Assembly: GCA_014925825.1 (NCBI GenBank)
Contig: JACGCK010000291.1
Span: forward strand, 1-48,776
Reading direction: 5' to 3'
DNA length: 48,776 nucleotides
Origin: Pholiota molesta
Taxonomy: Eukaryota > Basidiomycota > Agaricomycetes > Agaricales > Strophariaceae
The notes below the pieces were generated by a model. It searched no databases, was not told the origin of the DNA, and saw nothing but the letters and a program-made list of their open reading frames with translations. The position numbers were made by a program, and so were the translations under genes. Shown here piece by piece: positions 1 to 13,006 of this stretch (position 1 is its first letter; each line of letters opens with the position of its first letter).

Positions 1-3000
1 CCATACACAACCCTGCCCCACCAACACCACCCCGTAGCCACCCCCTCCTCTCCCCGTCTCCCGCACCCTACCCACCCGCCCCGCCGCCCACCCACCGAGC
101 GCCCCCAGACGACGCCGCGCCAGCACCAGCACCAGCACGACGACCAGCACCGCCGCCCACCCAGCGCCACGCCCCTCCCCGAGGCGCCCGACATCTCGTC
201 CGAGGCCATCGACTGCCTCTGCGGCTCCCCCGTGGACGACGGGTTCTCCATCGCGTGCGACGTCTGCTCGCGCTGGTGCCACAGCGCCTGCTTCGGCATC
301 GCCCCCGGCGGGCCCGTGCCCGAGTCCTTCCTCTGCTGGGTCTGCCGCCCGCGCTCCGCCGACGAGCGCGCGGCCGCGGTGCAGCTGCAACGGGAACGTC
401 TGAGCGGGGGGCTGCTGGGCCCCTCCGCGGGTGCTGGATTTGGAGAGGGCGGGCTGGGGCTGGGGCTGGGCGATGAGGGTGGGAAACAGAGGAGGCGATT
501 AAGCCCGGGCACGGACAGGCGGGCGCGCAGAGGCCACGCAGCAGCGCCCTTCAGCGAGGGCACCGGCCCCGCCAAACGCCGCCGGCGGCCCTCCGTCCTC
601 CATCCACCGCCTACTCCAACTCTTCCTGCCTCGACAAATGCCCTCCACCCACACCCTCTGCCCGCCGTGCCACAGCAGCCGGGGGCCGACGAGGAGCACA
701 TCGACGTCGACGCGGAGGGGTGGAGGTCCACGTACGTCCAGATCACGCACGACATCGTGCCCGACGACGACACGCGCACCAAGCTCCGGCGCGCCGCGCA
801 GCACTGGCGCGGCATCACCGCCATCTCCTCGCCGCCGCCCTCGCCCCCGCTCGCCATCCGCCCCTTACCCTCCTCTCCTGCCCCCACCCCCATCTCCTCC
901 TCGACCAACAACACTTACCCGTCATCCTCCTGCCGCCCGCCCGCCTACGCCGCCTACACCACCCGCCCCATCCCCTCCTCGTCCCTCCTCACCCCCTTCC
1001 CCTCCACCATCACGCCCGCCTCCTCCTACCTGCGCGAGCCGACCAACGGGTACGCGCACCTGGGCATGCCGAAGCCGCACGTGCACCTCCTGGGCCCGCC
1101 GCTCGGCGTGGCGCTCGACGCGCGCGGCGCGGGCGGGGAGGGAAGGTTTGTAAGGTGGGGGTGTCGCCCGAATGCCGTGCTGAGGCCGGTGCTGTGTCGG
1201 GAGGGGAGGGGGAAAAGAGCGAAGTTTGGGGTGCGGTATGAGCGGCGGAAGGAGGAGGAGGTTGGGGACAAGGAGGGGGAGGACAAAGAGGAGATGGAGG
1301 AGAAGGAGAAGGAGGAGGATGAGACGACGCTGGGCTTCGCGGTGTTCGCGCTGCGCGACCTGCAGGCGGGCGAGGAGGTCGTGCTCGGCTGGGAGTGGGA
1401 CGACGGGCACGCGGTGCACCGCCTGCCCGCCTTGCTGAGGGCGCCGCAGATGTTTCCGTGAGTGCTCTGTCTTTCTTTCTTTCGTTGTTTCTTGCGTTCT
1501 GTCTTGCGTTCTTCCTTGCTAGGTTTCTTTCCTTTCCTTTCTTTCTTCCTTCCTTCCTTTCTTTGTTCTTTCCTTCCTTCCTTCGCTTCTTTCTGCGTTT
1601 CTGTCTTCGTTTCTTTCTTTCATTCATTCTTCTTCCTTCCTTCTTTCCTTGCTTTCGTTCTTTCATTCATTCTCTATCGCATCCCAAACACCTACTAACG
1701 ACAACTCACATAGCCGCGGCCCGTCCGACGCCGCCCAGAGCCCCGCGGCGCTCACGCACCTGCGCCACCAGCTCGCGGGCATCCTACACGCGCTCGCCTC
1801 GACCTTCACCACCTGCGCATGCGGCGCGCGCGCGCGGGACTGTGCGCTGTCCGCGATGGCCGCCGTCGTCGCGCGCCTCGAGGCCGCATCCTCTTCCTCA
1901 TCCACATCAGCATCAGCATCAGCATCGTCGTTTCCACCTTCGTCCTCGTCTTCGTCAAATTCCACACTACCGCCACACGACCCAAGCGCATGGACCTGGG
2001 CCCGCGCCCCCGACGACGCGGGCCGCCAGGAACGGGGTTTCGGGCGGTGGGCGGACGTCGATCTGGGCCCGCTGGTCGGCGCGAAGCGCGGGTTCCGGAC
2101 AAGGGAGAGGGTGCCGTATAGCGGGGGGATGGGGGGGATGGAGCTGGTCGAGGACGATGAGGATTTCGAGCATGCGGATAGGAATGGGAACGGGAACGGG
2201 AACGGGATGGGGAAGGAAAGTGGGACGAGGAAGGCGAAGAGGGACGAGATGCGTGTGAACGGCCGGCGGGTTCTGGCCGGGAGGGCCGCTGTCGAAGCGG
2301 GGCAGGAGGAGGAGGTGGGGTCTGGGTTCACGTTCTCGGTCGTGCCGCCGAACGAGGCCGCGGCGGCGGGGGATGTGCGTCAGAGGGGGAGTGGGAAGGG
2401 CAAGGCGCGCGCGATGCACAATGATGAGGACGTCGAGATGGACTGTGTACCCGGCAGGTCAACGGGTAAGAACACATCTTATCTCTACCAACGATATTGC
2501 ACACATCGTACTCACGATATATCACAGATCCTCTCACGCCTCCCACCGCCTCTCTGCACCCAGCCGCAACCTCTTGCGCCTCGCCCGTGCCCACCACACA
2601 CACCCAGCCCATCAGGGAGCCGCGCCCGCCGGACCCGCCGCCCGCGCCGCACGACGAGGAGCGCATGCCGCCGAAGATGCGCAAGAGGTGGATGCACCGC
2701 GCGGTGCAGGCGCGCCTCCACGCGGAGGTCGCGCAGCTCCAGACGGCCACGGCGGGGAAGGAGGAGGGGGTTGGGAAGGACTTGGATGGAAGGAAGGAGT
2801 TCGATGGGAGGAAGGTGGAGGCGCATCGCGGGCTGGGGATTCGGTTCGAGGGTGCGTGCTTCCGCTTCGTTTTTTTCTTCGTGTGTGGTGGCTGATGATG
2901 TTCATTTCATTTTGTCGTTGATGTAGATGCCCCTGATCCTGCGCCACCAGCGCCCGACACGCACGCGCCGCGCCTGATGCCGCCGCCGCCGATGCCCGCC

Positions 3001-5967
3001 GCGCTCGACCCGACCACCGTCTCCTCGCAGCGCGCGCGCTCGACGACGCCTACACCGTCGCCGCCGTCGCCGTCGCCGTCGCCCCACCTTCCCACGCCCC
3101 ACCTCTCGGTCTCGCCCCGCATCCTACACCCTGACATCCACGCGCAGCATGCGGATCAGCTGCACGCGGACCTGGGTGGTGCAGATGCGCGTCCGACGGG
3201 CACGTCGCCGCTGAACGGGTTCGCGGACCTGTCGTTGATGAGCCCGGCGCTGATGCGCGCTGGGGGGGATAAAGACGGTCAGCTCGAAGGGCCGACGTCT
3301 GTGCCTTCGCCATCGCCGCCACCACCGCCGCCGCCCACCAGGGCAGACATGCCTCAGCAGGAGACGGAGCCGGAGCTTGGAAGTGGTGTGGACGAAGGCG
3401 CGCGGGTCGACGAAGATGTGGAGATGGGCTCTGTGGATGATGTGCAGGGCGGTGGTCGTGGAACAGAGGTGTTGGACGAGAAGATGCAGGATACCGTGGG
3501 CGAGGAACCTGCCGCGGTGCCATGGAGTCCTCTTCGGCGCGCTGACAAGGCAGATGTACTCCCCGCGGTCGATGTCCCAGATCCGGAGCCGAGGATGGAG
3601 CTCGCGTCAGCGCTTACGCCCGTCGTCCTGGAGGAGTTGCCCATATTGGAGGTGGAGCGCACACTTTCAGAAGCGAAGGCGTCGCCGTCGCCGCTGGATT
3701 CGATGGCGTCGACGCCACCTGCGCGTCCGTCGCGTTCGCCTGCGCCTATCGTCCATGTGCGCGACGCCAGTCCGGCCGAGCACATTGCGGAGCAGTTGGA
3801 TGAGCACCAAGTGGAGGATACCATCGCGCCGCTACTCCGTGCGCCTTCGATGGAGGCCGAGGCCCTCGTAGCACCAGCCAATATACCTAGCCCCAGCCCA
3901 TCTCCATCTCCTCGGCCTTCTGTTGGCCCTATCGATACCACCGACGCCGTCGACGACGCACATCCATTCGATAACCAGCCGCGCACCATCGCGAAAGCTC
4001 TGCCTCCAGACCACTTTTTCGACACGGATGACGAAGAGGAGTGGAAGCGGCAGATGGACGTCGACGAACCGTCATCCACCCACGCTCCTCATTCCCCAGC
4101 TGCCAATGCGCACGAGGACCAGGACGAGGACATGGAGGACATACCCCGGCGGTCGTCGGTATCCCGCACGACGCGCAGCCCGCAGCTAGTGTCGTCGGAA
4201 TCAGAGGGGGACGCGGACGAACCGCGCGAGCAGCCGCTGGTGCACCGCGACAGGCGTAGCTCGGTCGACTCCTCGCGCTCTGCGTCCGTTACATTGAACG
4301 TGGAGACGGGAGCTGCTGACGCGCAAATGGACGAGCCGCCGCCCTCGACAGGTTCCACAATAGAGCCATCCGACGCTCCTCCTCTGTCCGCAGAATCTGC
4401 TTCAAGTACGGTCGATCTCACCACCGAGGAGCGCCCACCTTCACCAGACACCACGCCATCGCCCGCACAGGATACGTCATGCGCAAATCCACCCGCCAAG
4501 TCTGCGTCACCTTCTCCCGCAGACTCGCTGGCGTCGCCCACGGCTCCTGAGCACCAGCTCTCGCCCGCGCCCGCACACGACGGCCCTGCGCACGATCACG
4601 CGGCGCAGCCGAAGGTCAAGCTGTCCCTGCGCGACTTCGTGCTGCGCAAGAAGAAACAGCGCGAGGAGCAGGAGGCGACGAAGAGCACGCAGGCATCACC
4701 GATGAGCGTGACGTCCGCGCTGGCGCCCGAGGACGGCGACGGAGAACGTGGGACGACGCCCGTACCAGCAGCGCGGAGTACAGTCACTCCAATTTCGACG
4801 TCGGACGCGAACCCATCTGCAACCTCTCATACCGATATCCGTACCACTGCTCTGCCAACGCCGTCGCCTGCGGTCAGCTTATCGACTTCTTTAGCCAATG
4901 CGGGCATGAACGGCGCCGATGCCAAACGATCACCACTAACGGTGAACAGGCAAGAGGTGCACAGTTATCTCGACTGGGAGGAGACTTATGAGAAGCTGCA
5001 GTCAACTACAGTTACTACGCTTGCGGACGCCTTGATGCCAGATTTGAGATACTTTGACGGACTCCCAGTTCCTGGCGTTCTACCGAGCGACGTTGTTGAT
5101 CTAAGGCTTGCGAAACTGGATACGCGCGAGCCCACTATAAACGGGTATCACCGGCTTCCGACCAAGGTTTCTTCACCTTCACCTAACCAACCTCTGCCTT
5201 CGAAACCGCCGTTCCTTCTCCCAACTCGCCCTCAACAAACGTTATTCACCTCGCCGTCTCTTGGAACCGAGACTCGCGAGGCGAAAAAGGAGCTGCTTGA
5301 CCCTCCTATTAGCCATCTGTCTGCTTCGCGGCCCGTCGTGCTCAAACCGTCCCCGCAATCCAACGTACCCTCGCAGACCACTATTCCTCACCGCATCCCT
5401 ATGCCTTTCGAGCAGCGACCCATCTCACCCATCAGCCCTGACTTCAACCAAGTCGTCCATTCGCGGCGCCCATCGCATGAAGACGGTGAGATCGAAGCTT
5501 CTCCACCTTCGGCTCCTTATCGTCCTCTCGCGTCGAGCGTTCGCCCTTTCCCTCCGAAGAGCCGCCTTTTCCCTACCACGAACTTCGTCAATCCCCAATC
5601 ACATTCGCCGCCTACTGGTCCGCGCTCGTCCTTTCTTCCGTCGTCGGGCTCGCCGACGCCCACCTTCAATGGCGGCGGATCTACCTATCGCCCATCTGCA
5701 ACATCCCACCTTACGCCGGCCGCCACAAACGCTACTATCAACCGTCCGGCGCCGCCGAGTGCGCCCCGCGCGTTGCGCCAGTCAATGCTTTCAAACAAGC
5801 CAGCAAGCACTCTTCCTAATAACGGCTCCTCCTCGACGTCGTACGGAGCATCGCAATATATCCCCCGAGGCCCTTCTGCGGATCGAGACCGCGACCGCGA
5901 CCGCGATTGGGATTCTCGACACTATCGTGGGCCGCGAAGAGGAGGAGGAGGAGGGTGGTCGAGATGA
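1..5967 (+). CDS. SET3: Set3/MLL5-like PHD finger and SET domain protein (5' partial)
   Basis: Chromatin regulator of the Set3/MLL5 type; Set3 is the scaffold of a histone deacetylase complex in yeast. Exons read 1-1457, 1714-2465, 2528-2851 and 2927-5967, giving 1857 visible residues. The frame is open at base 1, so the true start lies upstream. A PHD finger (Cys4-His-Cys3) spans residues 72-115, starting with CLC and ending with CWVC. A SET-like region covers about residues 240-485. Where active enzymes have Asn-His-Ser-Cys, this protein has GCRPNA (387-392), and EVVLGWEWDD replaces the usual Tyr-bearing end motif, so it is probably inactive, as in Set3/MLL5. The rest is a long Pro/Ser/Asp/Glu-rich tail with a conserved-looking KVKLSLRDF motif followed by a basic stretch near residue 1405. 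It ends in Asp-Arg repeats and an Arg/Gly-rich tip. Family assignment is confident; inactivity is inferred. Confidence 0.88.
1458..1713 (+). repeat. Intron 1 of the SET gene, a TTTC/CCTT-rich pyrimidine tract
   Basis: The donor GTGAGT at 1458 and the acceptor TAG at 1711-1713, with a CTAAC branch-like site at 1695-1699, bound a 256-nt intron. The other two introns of this gene are 62 and 75 nt. Nearly all the extra length is a degenerate TTTC/TTCC microsatellite on the sense strand at about 1468-1680. The exon phases on either side join correctly. Confidence 0.85.
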
Positions 5968-7873
5968 GCATGTGTTGAGCTCAGTCGTTGTTGTGGTTCT
6001 TTCGACTTGTTTTCCGTTCTTATTCTTTCATTATTCTCTTCACTTGTCCTTATTCTGGCTCTTTGCTTCGTGTTTTTTTTATTCATTTCGGTTATCATTC
6101 ATTCAAGGATTTATATCGCTTTCTTTGTTGTTCTCGCTAGCATCCGTAGTATCTCCTGTCTCCCATACGCTAACATGATATCATATTCGCTGTGATCGTT
6201 CTCCAGGCCAGCAATTGGTTGTGCCGATCAAATCCGTCGAACATGCAATCCGAGAAGACCGCTCTCCTCCTTCCCAATCCAAATCGTGGCTCCTAGAACA
6301 CCCTGTCGTTGCGAACTTTTGGATTTGTACGCGTACATACTCTCCATTTTTCGGTACTAAAAAAATTCCAATGCAATCTTTCATCGGAGGCCAGCGTAGA
6401 TTAATCCATTGTAATCGTCGACTCCGCACGAAAGAATAGACTCGAATGCAGTCGCTGGGTGTTGAGGTCATGACCTTCATGATGACCTTCTGGCGACACA
6501 AATAAACTTGACGCGGAATGAACTCGCCCATTCGCGATATGAACAATTAGGAGCAGGGGGGAGATAACCTAATAAAGTTACATAATTAGCAAAACGAGTT
6601 CGTTAGCCTCGATAATGAATTGACGATGAGTTTGGCCTTACTCACACAAATGTGCGTCAGAAGTGTTAAGGGTTTTACCGGTCGTCGATGGGCTCTGCCT
6701 TCTGATCGCTGTCGGCCTACAAGCTCAAGCGCTCAAGGTCGGTCATTACACGAGTGGTATTCAGAACAGGTCGATCAACGCCACCATCTTAGGATGACTA
6801 AATATCAATAACTGGTAGCCGGCTAGGCATTCATCTTCGTACATGTGCACGCGCTTATCGTTGGGTTTTTTGAGAGTATCCGGAGCCTTTGGCTGCAGGT
6901 ACTTGGTGGCGCAGTGCTGTGAAGCGTCGTCAACGTGGTATCGAAGAGAAATCTAACAACTGTCAGTATCGAAGTAAGGCAAGCATCCTAACACATGTTT
7001 ACAAGTCACATTCGCAGAGCGTCCTGCCCAGTGCCTAGTCCTGCCTTGGCTTCTGGCCATATGATCTTGGAATTTTTCTCTTGTGATAGATAGCGAGATC
7101 CAAGCGAAATCTATAAACAGTTGATAAACAGGTACAGTGTTTTCTTTGGTTCGAATACCCCAGACTTCCCCATGCCCGAACTCTTATCATATGCTTGAGC
7201 ATACTGTTCTGAGCTGGCCTAAAACGTTCCTTTCAACTTCCTTCCGATTCGGAAGACCGCAACGACCAGTCGAGGAACGGACTCTATAGCGTTCATGGGG
7301 CGCGACATTTCAGTGCATTCCGTATCGCGCCAAGCGAGTGACATTGTAGCGGGTAATTTAATGACTACTATCACCTTTATTAAAATGATGATAACATTGA
7401 TTTTTATCGCAAGTTAATGATCTCCCCCGCACCAACCCCGCACCGTCGCAAAAATGGCCCCTGAACAGCGCTGAACCAAATCCTGCCCATAAATCCGCTA
7501 TCGACCATCTCCGACAAGCGCACATGGCCATGACTGCTACTGTGCCTCCGTGTCATGAGGCCGTCCGAGAAAGTGGGATCTGCAGGCACGTTCTGGAATC
7601 CAAGAAGTGGGATTTCTGGGATTTCTTCAGTCCCACTCTGTGGATCTATCTCGCCTTCGGTATCATTTTGATCAGTAAATTTCTGCATGTCGAGAGCATG
7701 TGCTGGGTTGGTGCGGGGAGTCTCTTTTCATTCGGGTAGAGGAATACACTGGTATACATGAATCAAACTCTATAACCAGCGGAACGATGCGATTTAAACT
7801 TGATTTAAACCAGACTTAGGATCAGTATTACAATCTTGTGCAGTTTCCGTTGTGGTCTTCATCTCAATTGAGA
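5968..7873. other. Intergenic stretch, no gene recognised
   Basis: The first 200 bases are T-rich and probably hold the 3' untranslated region of the SET gene. After that I see only short, low-quality open frames on both strands (for example 6181-6546 and 7404-7688, minus strand) with no recognisable motif and no supporting splice structure. The stretch ends at the 3' side of the DUF6534 gene. Confidence 0.5.
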
Positions 7874-9371
7874 TTACTTGGGGAGTATTGAACTGTAAGG
7901 AATACACTTAGACGTAGCGAGAATATGAACAATTAAACGCATACAAACCGCAATGTGCGATCGGTCAATTGTGACCACTCCTCCGTGTGAACCTTTTCCA
8001 CGAGACTGACGCTCTGAAGATACAGAGATGCTCACTTGGTCCCTCAAATCTTGTCGTGAATTCAGTCTATGAAACTTGGTGAGTTGGAGAGTAGCCGCAA
8101 AAAGGAACACGCCGTACGAAGACAGCAGACTATTGGAATACACTGCACTCGGTAATATTAGAATATGCGCGGTCTTGTGGGTCAAGAGAGATTCTTACAC
8201 TTTGCGAGAAATGTGTATATCGCCAACCAGATAACTATTGGGATAGGCGGTTGAGTTTCAAAGGAATTAAGTGAGAGCGAAAACTCACAGTTGTTAGGCA
8301 TGGTTTGAAACTATAAGGATAGATTTCGTTCAGCACCATGAACATTATAGCCTATGCAGTTGAGACTTACACAAATAAGCATTGCAACTGCTGCGACGCT
8401 AAGGAACATGGTAAGAATACAATTCATTAGTCACTTTAGGCCACAATTACCTTGTGAGTAGCCCGGTCCCTATGAACGCAAATAAATTTACTCAAATAAG
8501 GCAGAAAAATTCGAAGACATACGTATTGTGTAGGCAATCAATCGATCTATGACAGAAGCGATTCTATGGATTCCCGTTGTGAGATATCGCAAGACAAGGC
8601 GTAACGAATATGCGAACCTTTGCAATCCCTGATTTCGCTTCTTTGCGAGATAATACAGCATAGAACCTGCTATAATCACATCGATTGCGGCACCGACGAC
8701 TAAGAGTGTGGTGATTAGAGATCCCATACGATCGCGATATTCCGTTACGCTCGTCAGAGTTAGAGCCTGACTAGTGAGGTAAAAAGCTGCAACGCAGCGA
8801 ACCAAAGACAATAAGACGCAGAAAATTCCGACGTATGAGTATGGCTTGGGAAGAACGTGGAAAAGACGCATTGCAAAAAATCCCTGTGTGAACGCTTCGT
8901 TGCGGAACGGTTACTGCTGAGCTCAGATTACGACTAACCTGTACCAGCAGAGTAATAACACCTCCAATCGCTGTCGTCGACCCAAGAGCTTGGAATCTGG
9001 TAAGAAGTTGTGGTTCCCCGTATAGCACGATAGTGTCTCTGTACATCTCATAGCTTACGCCCAGCGTATGGCCAATCTCGAGAAGCCTGGAGCTTACGTT
9101 GAGTTCGAGTACTTCAAGGTTCGACGTCATAAAAAATGCATACCACACCGAAGCGACCTATATAGCCATCTGAGTCGAAAGTACCTATAAATACGTAGCA
9201 ATCACTTACTAGAGCTTTGTAATACCATAGATCTTTCCCAAATGTCGTGTAGTATGTGTACATTTGAAGAGTGACGATTCCAAAGATGAATATTGCGAAG
9301 AGGGAACCGATCTCCAATGCCCCGAGCGTGTTACTGAGGTCAACATGGACGTATAGAGTGGTCGAGGCCAT
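7874..9371 (-). CDS. DUF6534-type seven-helix membrane protein
   Basis: Predicted plasma-membrane protein of a family abundant in Agaricomycetes; its function is unknown. Exons in transcript order are 9371-9210, 9157-8939, 8883-8523, 8469-8451, 8398-8371, 8310-8289, 8234-8199 and 8142-7874, giving 371 residues. The ATG at 9371 is followed by the family start, with TLGALEIGSLFA near residues 16-27. Hydrophobic segments follow through exon 3. The conserved C-terminal half contains DRLIAYTI, TGLLTSVAAVAMLIC, TMPNN, IWLAIYTFLAKLYSNSLLSS, after which the tail is hydrophilic. Four consecutive micro-exons (19, 28, 22 and 36 nt) encode this motif and join in frame at GT-AG sites, and the joined peptide matches the family, so the model is strong. 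A final GTATGC/CAG intron near the stop is possible and would change only the last residues. Confidence 0.85.
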
Positions 9372-10486
9372 GGCTTTTGTGACGTCCGTGGAAGGTGAAT
9401 CGACACGGGGACAATTGAGAACGTAATTCAACCATAGGCTCGTTACCTTAGATTTATAAAGGTACAGATCTCCCAGTGGCGTCCTGGAGTTCCTGAATGC
9501 GAACGCTTGTCGTGGTTCGGACCTCCTTCAGATCCATATAGCCTTTAAATCCGAAGGAATTCATGGAATCTCCTGGAATCCCGAGCTCGCGCGCGACGGC
9601 TAAAAAATGTAGTCATGTGAGTATTGGCAATAATCATTCCAATCCCGTCCTCGGTTCCTGTTATGGCAAATATTCCTGACGAACAGTAACGGATTCAAAC
9701 GCACCATTTGATGGGCAATGACCTCCCATACCTGTGGCTACAATTATATTGCGCAGCTGTGCAGTTGCGGTTGCCCTAGAACACGCAGAGGAGAATTGCC
9801 AAACCAGAAGGCTTCGTCTACGATCCTTACAAGTTACACCATATGCATTTGAAATCTGCTACGTGTACCACGACCCTTGGATTACTATTTATCAACATAA
9901 TGTCTAATATTTCTATAATATTCTTGAGGTATGAGGTACACATTATTTTGAATGTGAATTTATGACCGCGACCAGACTGGTACCTGTCAATCAAAATGAA
10001 CCTTACTAGTCCTCTCACCGAGCTCAGCTCCTGGGCTTCTCGGCGCTCCGTATCCTTTGCCATTTAGGCCTGCTTCAAAATCGAAGCAGGGGGCTCCTTG
10101 CACCACAAACCCTACGCCGTAGAAATATGATACCCTTGAGCTAGGTGGCCACTGTACTATCTGACGTCCTTATTTTCACCCGATAACATCCTCCTTTCCA
10201 GCACCTCGCCTATGCAAAAGACGATAGGTCAGCTAAGACGGCGCAGTGCAAGGACGATGGCGAACCGAAGCACAGCGCTCTACTGTCTACAGCGCCGCAC
10301 ATGTGTAAGCTCCTGATTCGTACGTTGATGACGAGGTTGACGTTTATTTCAAAAGAGAACGACTCGCGGGCACCGTGTCGAAGTTACATCCCGAAATACA
10401 CATAGTCAACAAACCGCACAGCCAAAGAACGAATAGACACAACCACTCGCTCAACTTATGCGTTATGAATCATGATGTATTACGCA
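9372..10486. other. Intergenic, no gene recognised
   Basis: This stretch lies upstream of the DUF6534 gene. Open frames are short (the longest is 78 codons, 9827-10063 minus) and show no motif. Nothing repeat-like was seen. Confidence 0.45.
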
Positions 10487-10870
10487 TTACTCGAGTGAGA
10501 ACCATAGATGCGAAACGATCACGCTCATCGTCAGCCGTTCCTCTGGGCAATAGCGCATCATCTTCTCTAGCAAATCCGCAAACAGCTTCATCTCCACCAC
10601 ATCCAACTTCTCTGCACACCTTCCGTGATCATTCTCATCGCCCACGCTCTCCACTGCTCCGATTTCACCCAGCAGCGCCCGGATAGACATCTTCCCTGCA
10701 CCTTCCATCGCCAGCGGTCCACCACGGGTCAGGAAGGTCGCCGAGGGTCGTCACCACCACCTGCGGCATGACATCTTCCCCCGACCCGAGGAACGCGTCT
10801 TACATTGGCACTCCCCGCGAGCGCAGCTCAAACACCCCGCATGCTAAGGCGCGCGTCCATGGGTGCGGCA
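10487..10870 (-). pseudogene. Protein kinase C-lobe remnant
   Basis: Decayed 3' part of a Ser/Thr kinase gene of the SRPK-like sort common in Agaricomycetes. Reading down from about 10870, one frame gives WTRALACGVFELRSRG, which matches the subdomain IX region (Asp-Ile-Trp-Ala-Leu-Gly in active kinases). After a stop in that frame comes DAFLGSGEDVMPQ and LGDLPDPWW. A shifted frame then ends with LLEKMMRYCPEERLT and HLWFSLE, the subdomain XI region with its invariant Arg. Stops and frame changes separate these blocks, and no N-lobe or catalytic loop was found upstream. A similar relic lies at about 16.5 kb on the other strand. Kinase origin is likely; the exact family is uncertain. Confidence 0.6.
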
Positions 10871-13006
10871 ATCCGGGTGTCGAAGAAGGATTCCGCCGGG
10901 ATGTAGTTGCGAATCGTCGCTGGTTCGTTGGTGGAAGGTGTTGGCGGTGGCGATGTCTGTGTTGGTACATTAGTGTGTGCGGAGTGTGGGTGATGGGATT
11001 GGAACGCTCCTCTGTGGACGAAATCTGCGCTGTGTGTAAGGATGACGCTGCACGCGAGTTGCTTGGTGAGTTTCTCAGCGAGGTTGACACGTAGAAGTCG
11101 GCCTCTGGCTGCTCGTTACCCGTGAATTGAGAAACGAGAACACGCTGTGAGCTGTTGATTTCATCCATCTGAAGTAGTCCTCGAGGACATGCAAGTTCCG
11201 AGCGACAGGGTCTATCCATAGGTGTGGAGAAACGTTCAGCACTCTTCCGCGCCACCAACTTTCCCGCTCCGTTGCCCGCGAGCCAGCCAGATGCTCAAGG
11301 AGCCGCCATGATGGGAGTTTCGGTGAACGACTCTGTAGCACCCATGCGCGAAGACCGTTGCCGATGGTGGAGTGTAAACCGCCGAGGCAGTACTCTTCGA
11401 CAGATTCAGCGTCCTCTAAAAAGGGTCACGCACGCGGAGGTGGAGGAGAGAGGAGCAGGACCATCATGGTAGGCTGGTCGGAGGCGGGGAGAGAGCAAGT
11501 CAGTGGTCCTGCTGGTGAAGAACTGAGAGCATGAATTATATCGCCGCTGGAATAGGGGGACTCGGCGCAGCTATGATTGGCCTCGTTGATTGATCCGCAT
11601 GCGGCATGTTCCTGGCCGCATGCGTCTTCAGACTTCCGTCCACGGAAATCGAGTGCTGGTCTCTTCAAAGTTTCTTGGCTGTAAGTATCTCCGTCTCCCA
11701 CCCTGTCTGCAATCCCTCTGACGGATGCCATCCATCATGTTTTACCCTATGTCTAGTCGATGGCGCCTTCCAATGTTCTTTCTTATTCACTGAAGGACAA
11801 ATTACAAGCTCATCGGGCATTACTCAATTCGCCATGTGTAAAATCTGCGGCTTGCAAGTAGCATCCCCGCTCGCATCCCAGACACGCCTACTTACCCTAT
11901 CACAGCGCCTGCGTTCCCTCGTGTCTTCCCATCCGTACTATACGAACACAGCAGTGCCTTCCATTGCCCAAACACTCGCGCGTCCCCACGCACTCCAATC
12001 ACGCGTGAACGCATTCAGCACTGCGCCAGCGCCCAGATCCTCCACGTACGACGTGCGCTGGCGCAGATTGAAAAAGCAGCAATTAGGCACCTCAGCCACA
12101 CGCGTCCTACCAGTCTCGACAGGTCGTCGAAGCGGCACCCCAGCGCAGCGCGCCCGCAGGCCACTCGTCGCTCGAATTTTGAGATAGTTCCTCAAGGAGA
12201 TTTGGTATCCGGTGAGCGCCCTTAATTATCTTTGTTCAAGAGTTCGGATGACCTACGTTTTCGATCATTTGCGCCGTTTTGCGGCCTCGCGGCTTCTTCC
12301 ATTTTTTTTTTACTCGGCAGTAACAAAGAAACGATACGTCGCGCAGAAGTAGGAGGCAAGTAGGAAGAGGAAAAGGACGCGTCTCATACACGCATCACGT
12401 CGTGAACACGGCGCACCTCTGCAGGAAAAATTCATCCCTCTAGCAAGGATGGCTCTCTCTAGCAGCCGCTCCTGCCCAAGGCATGGCGCCGCCTATACTT
12501 ATCGTTTCACAAGCCTCTTATAAATTCAGGTACGAAAAACGTTTCGTTCTTTCTCTGATTTCGCAGGCCTGGCTGTGAGGACTCTGGTATATTATAAGGT
12601 AGGCTGAGATGGGGAAGGTGAGGGCGAGTCGGATGGCGAGCCGAAGCGCAGGTAGAGCATATAGAATGAGTAGTACCAACGCAATACCAACGTCCCTGTC
12701 GGCAGGTTGAACGTCGAACAACGGCAGTAATGCGATACAGAGGTGGGGCCTATGAAAGGACGTCCAAGATGAGAATTCCACAGGAACAAGCGGGATGGGA
12801 GACGAAAAACTAAGCAGAGTCAAGAAACATGAATTCGATGGTCAGTCCGTGTGCGAAAGGAGGCATGCGGCCGGCAACAAGCTTCTCAAGAACATTGAAC
12901 ATGGTCGTATATTACATGCCTCACGTTTAGCGTACAAGTACAACAAGTTATCGATTATCTACAAAGTTGGAAGCAGACTAGATTTACATAATAAATCCCA
13001 TATCTT
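10871..13006. other. Mostly non-coding; one unassigned open frame at 11835-12187 (+)
   Basis: An ATG at 11835 opens a 117-codon frame ending at 12187. It is rich in Arg, Ser and Ala and resembles a mitochondrial presequence (SQRLRSLVSSHPYYT, then an Arg/Lys-rich tail), but I cannot place it in a family. Its stop falls before any recognisable domain. From about 12900 the sequence is the 3' flank of the next membrane gene and is duplicated at two other sites. A minus-strand frame at 12518-12823 is hydrophobic but unassigned. Confidence 0.35.

Noticed and set aside
1395..2258. Long plus-strand frame of 287 codons across intron 1 of the SET gene, plus many minus-strand frames in the same gene
   Set aside because: They overlap the spliced SET gene in other frames, are dominated by Arg, Pro or low-complexity residues, and are typical of GC-rich shadow frames.
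7080..7175. GGTTCGAATACC near 7147 looks like the T-loop of a tRNA
   Set aside because: No matching acceptor stem, D-arm or anticodon arm could be laid out around it.
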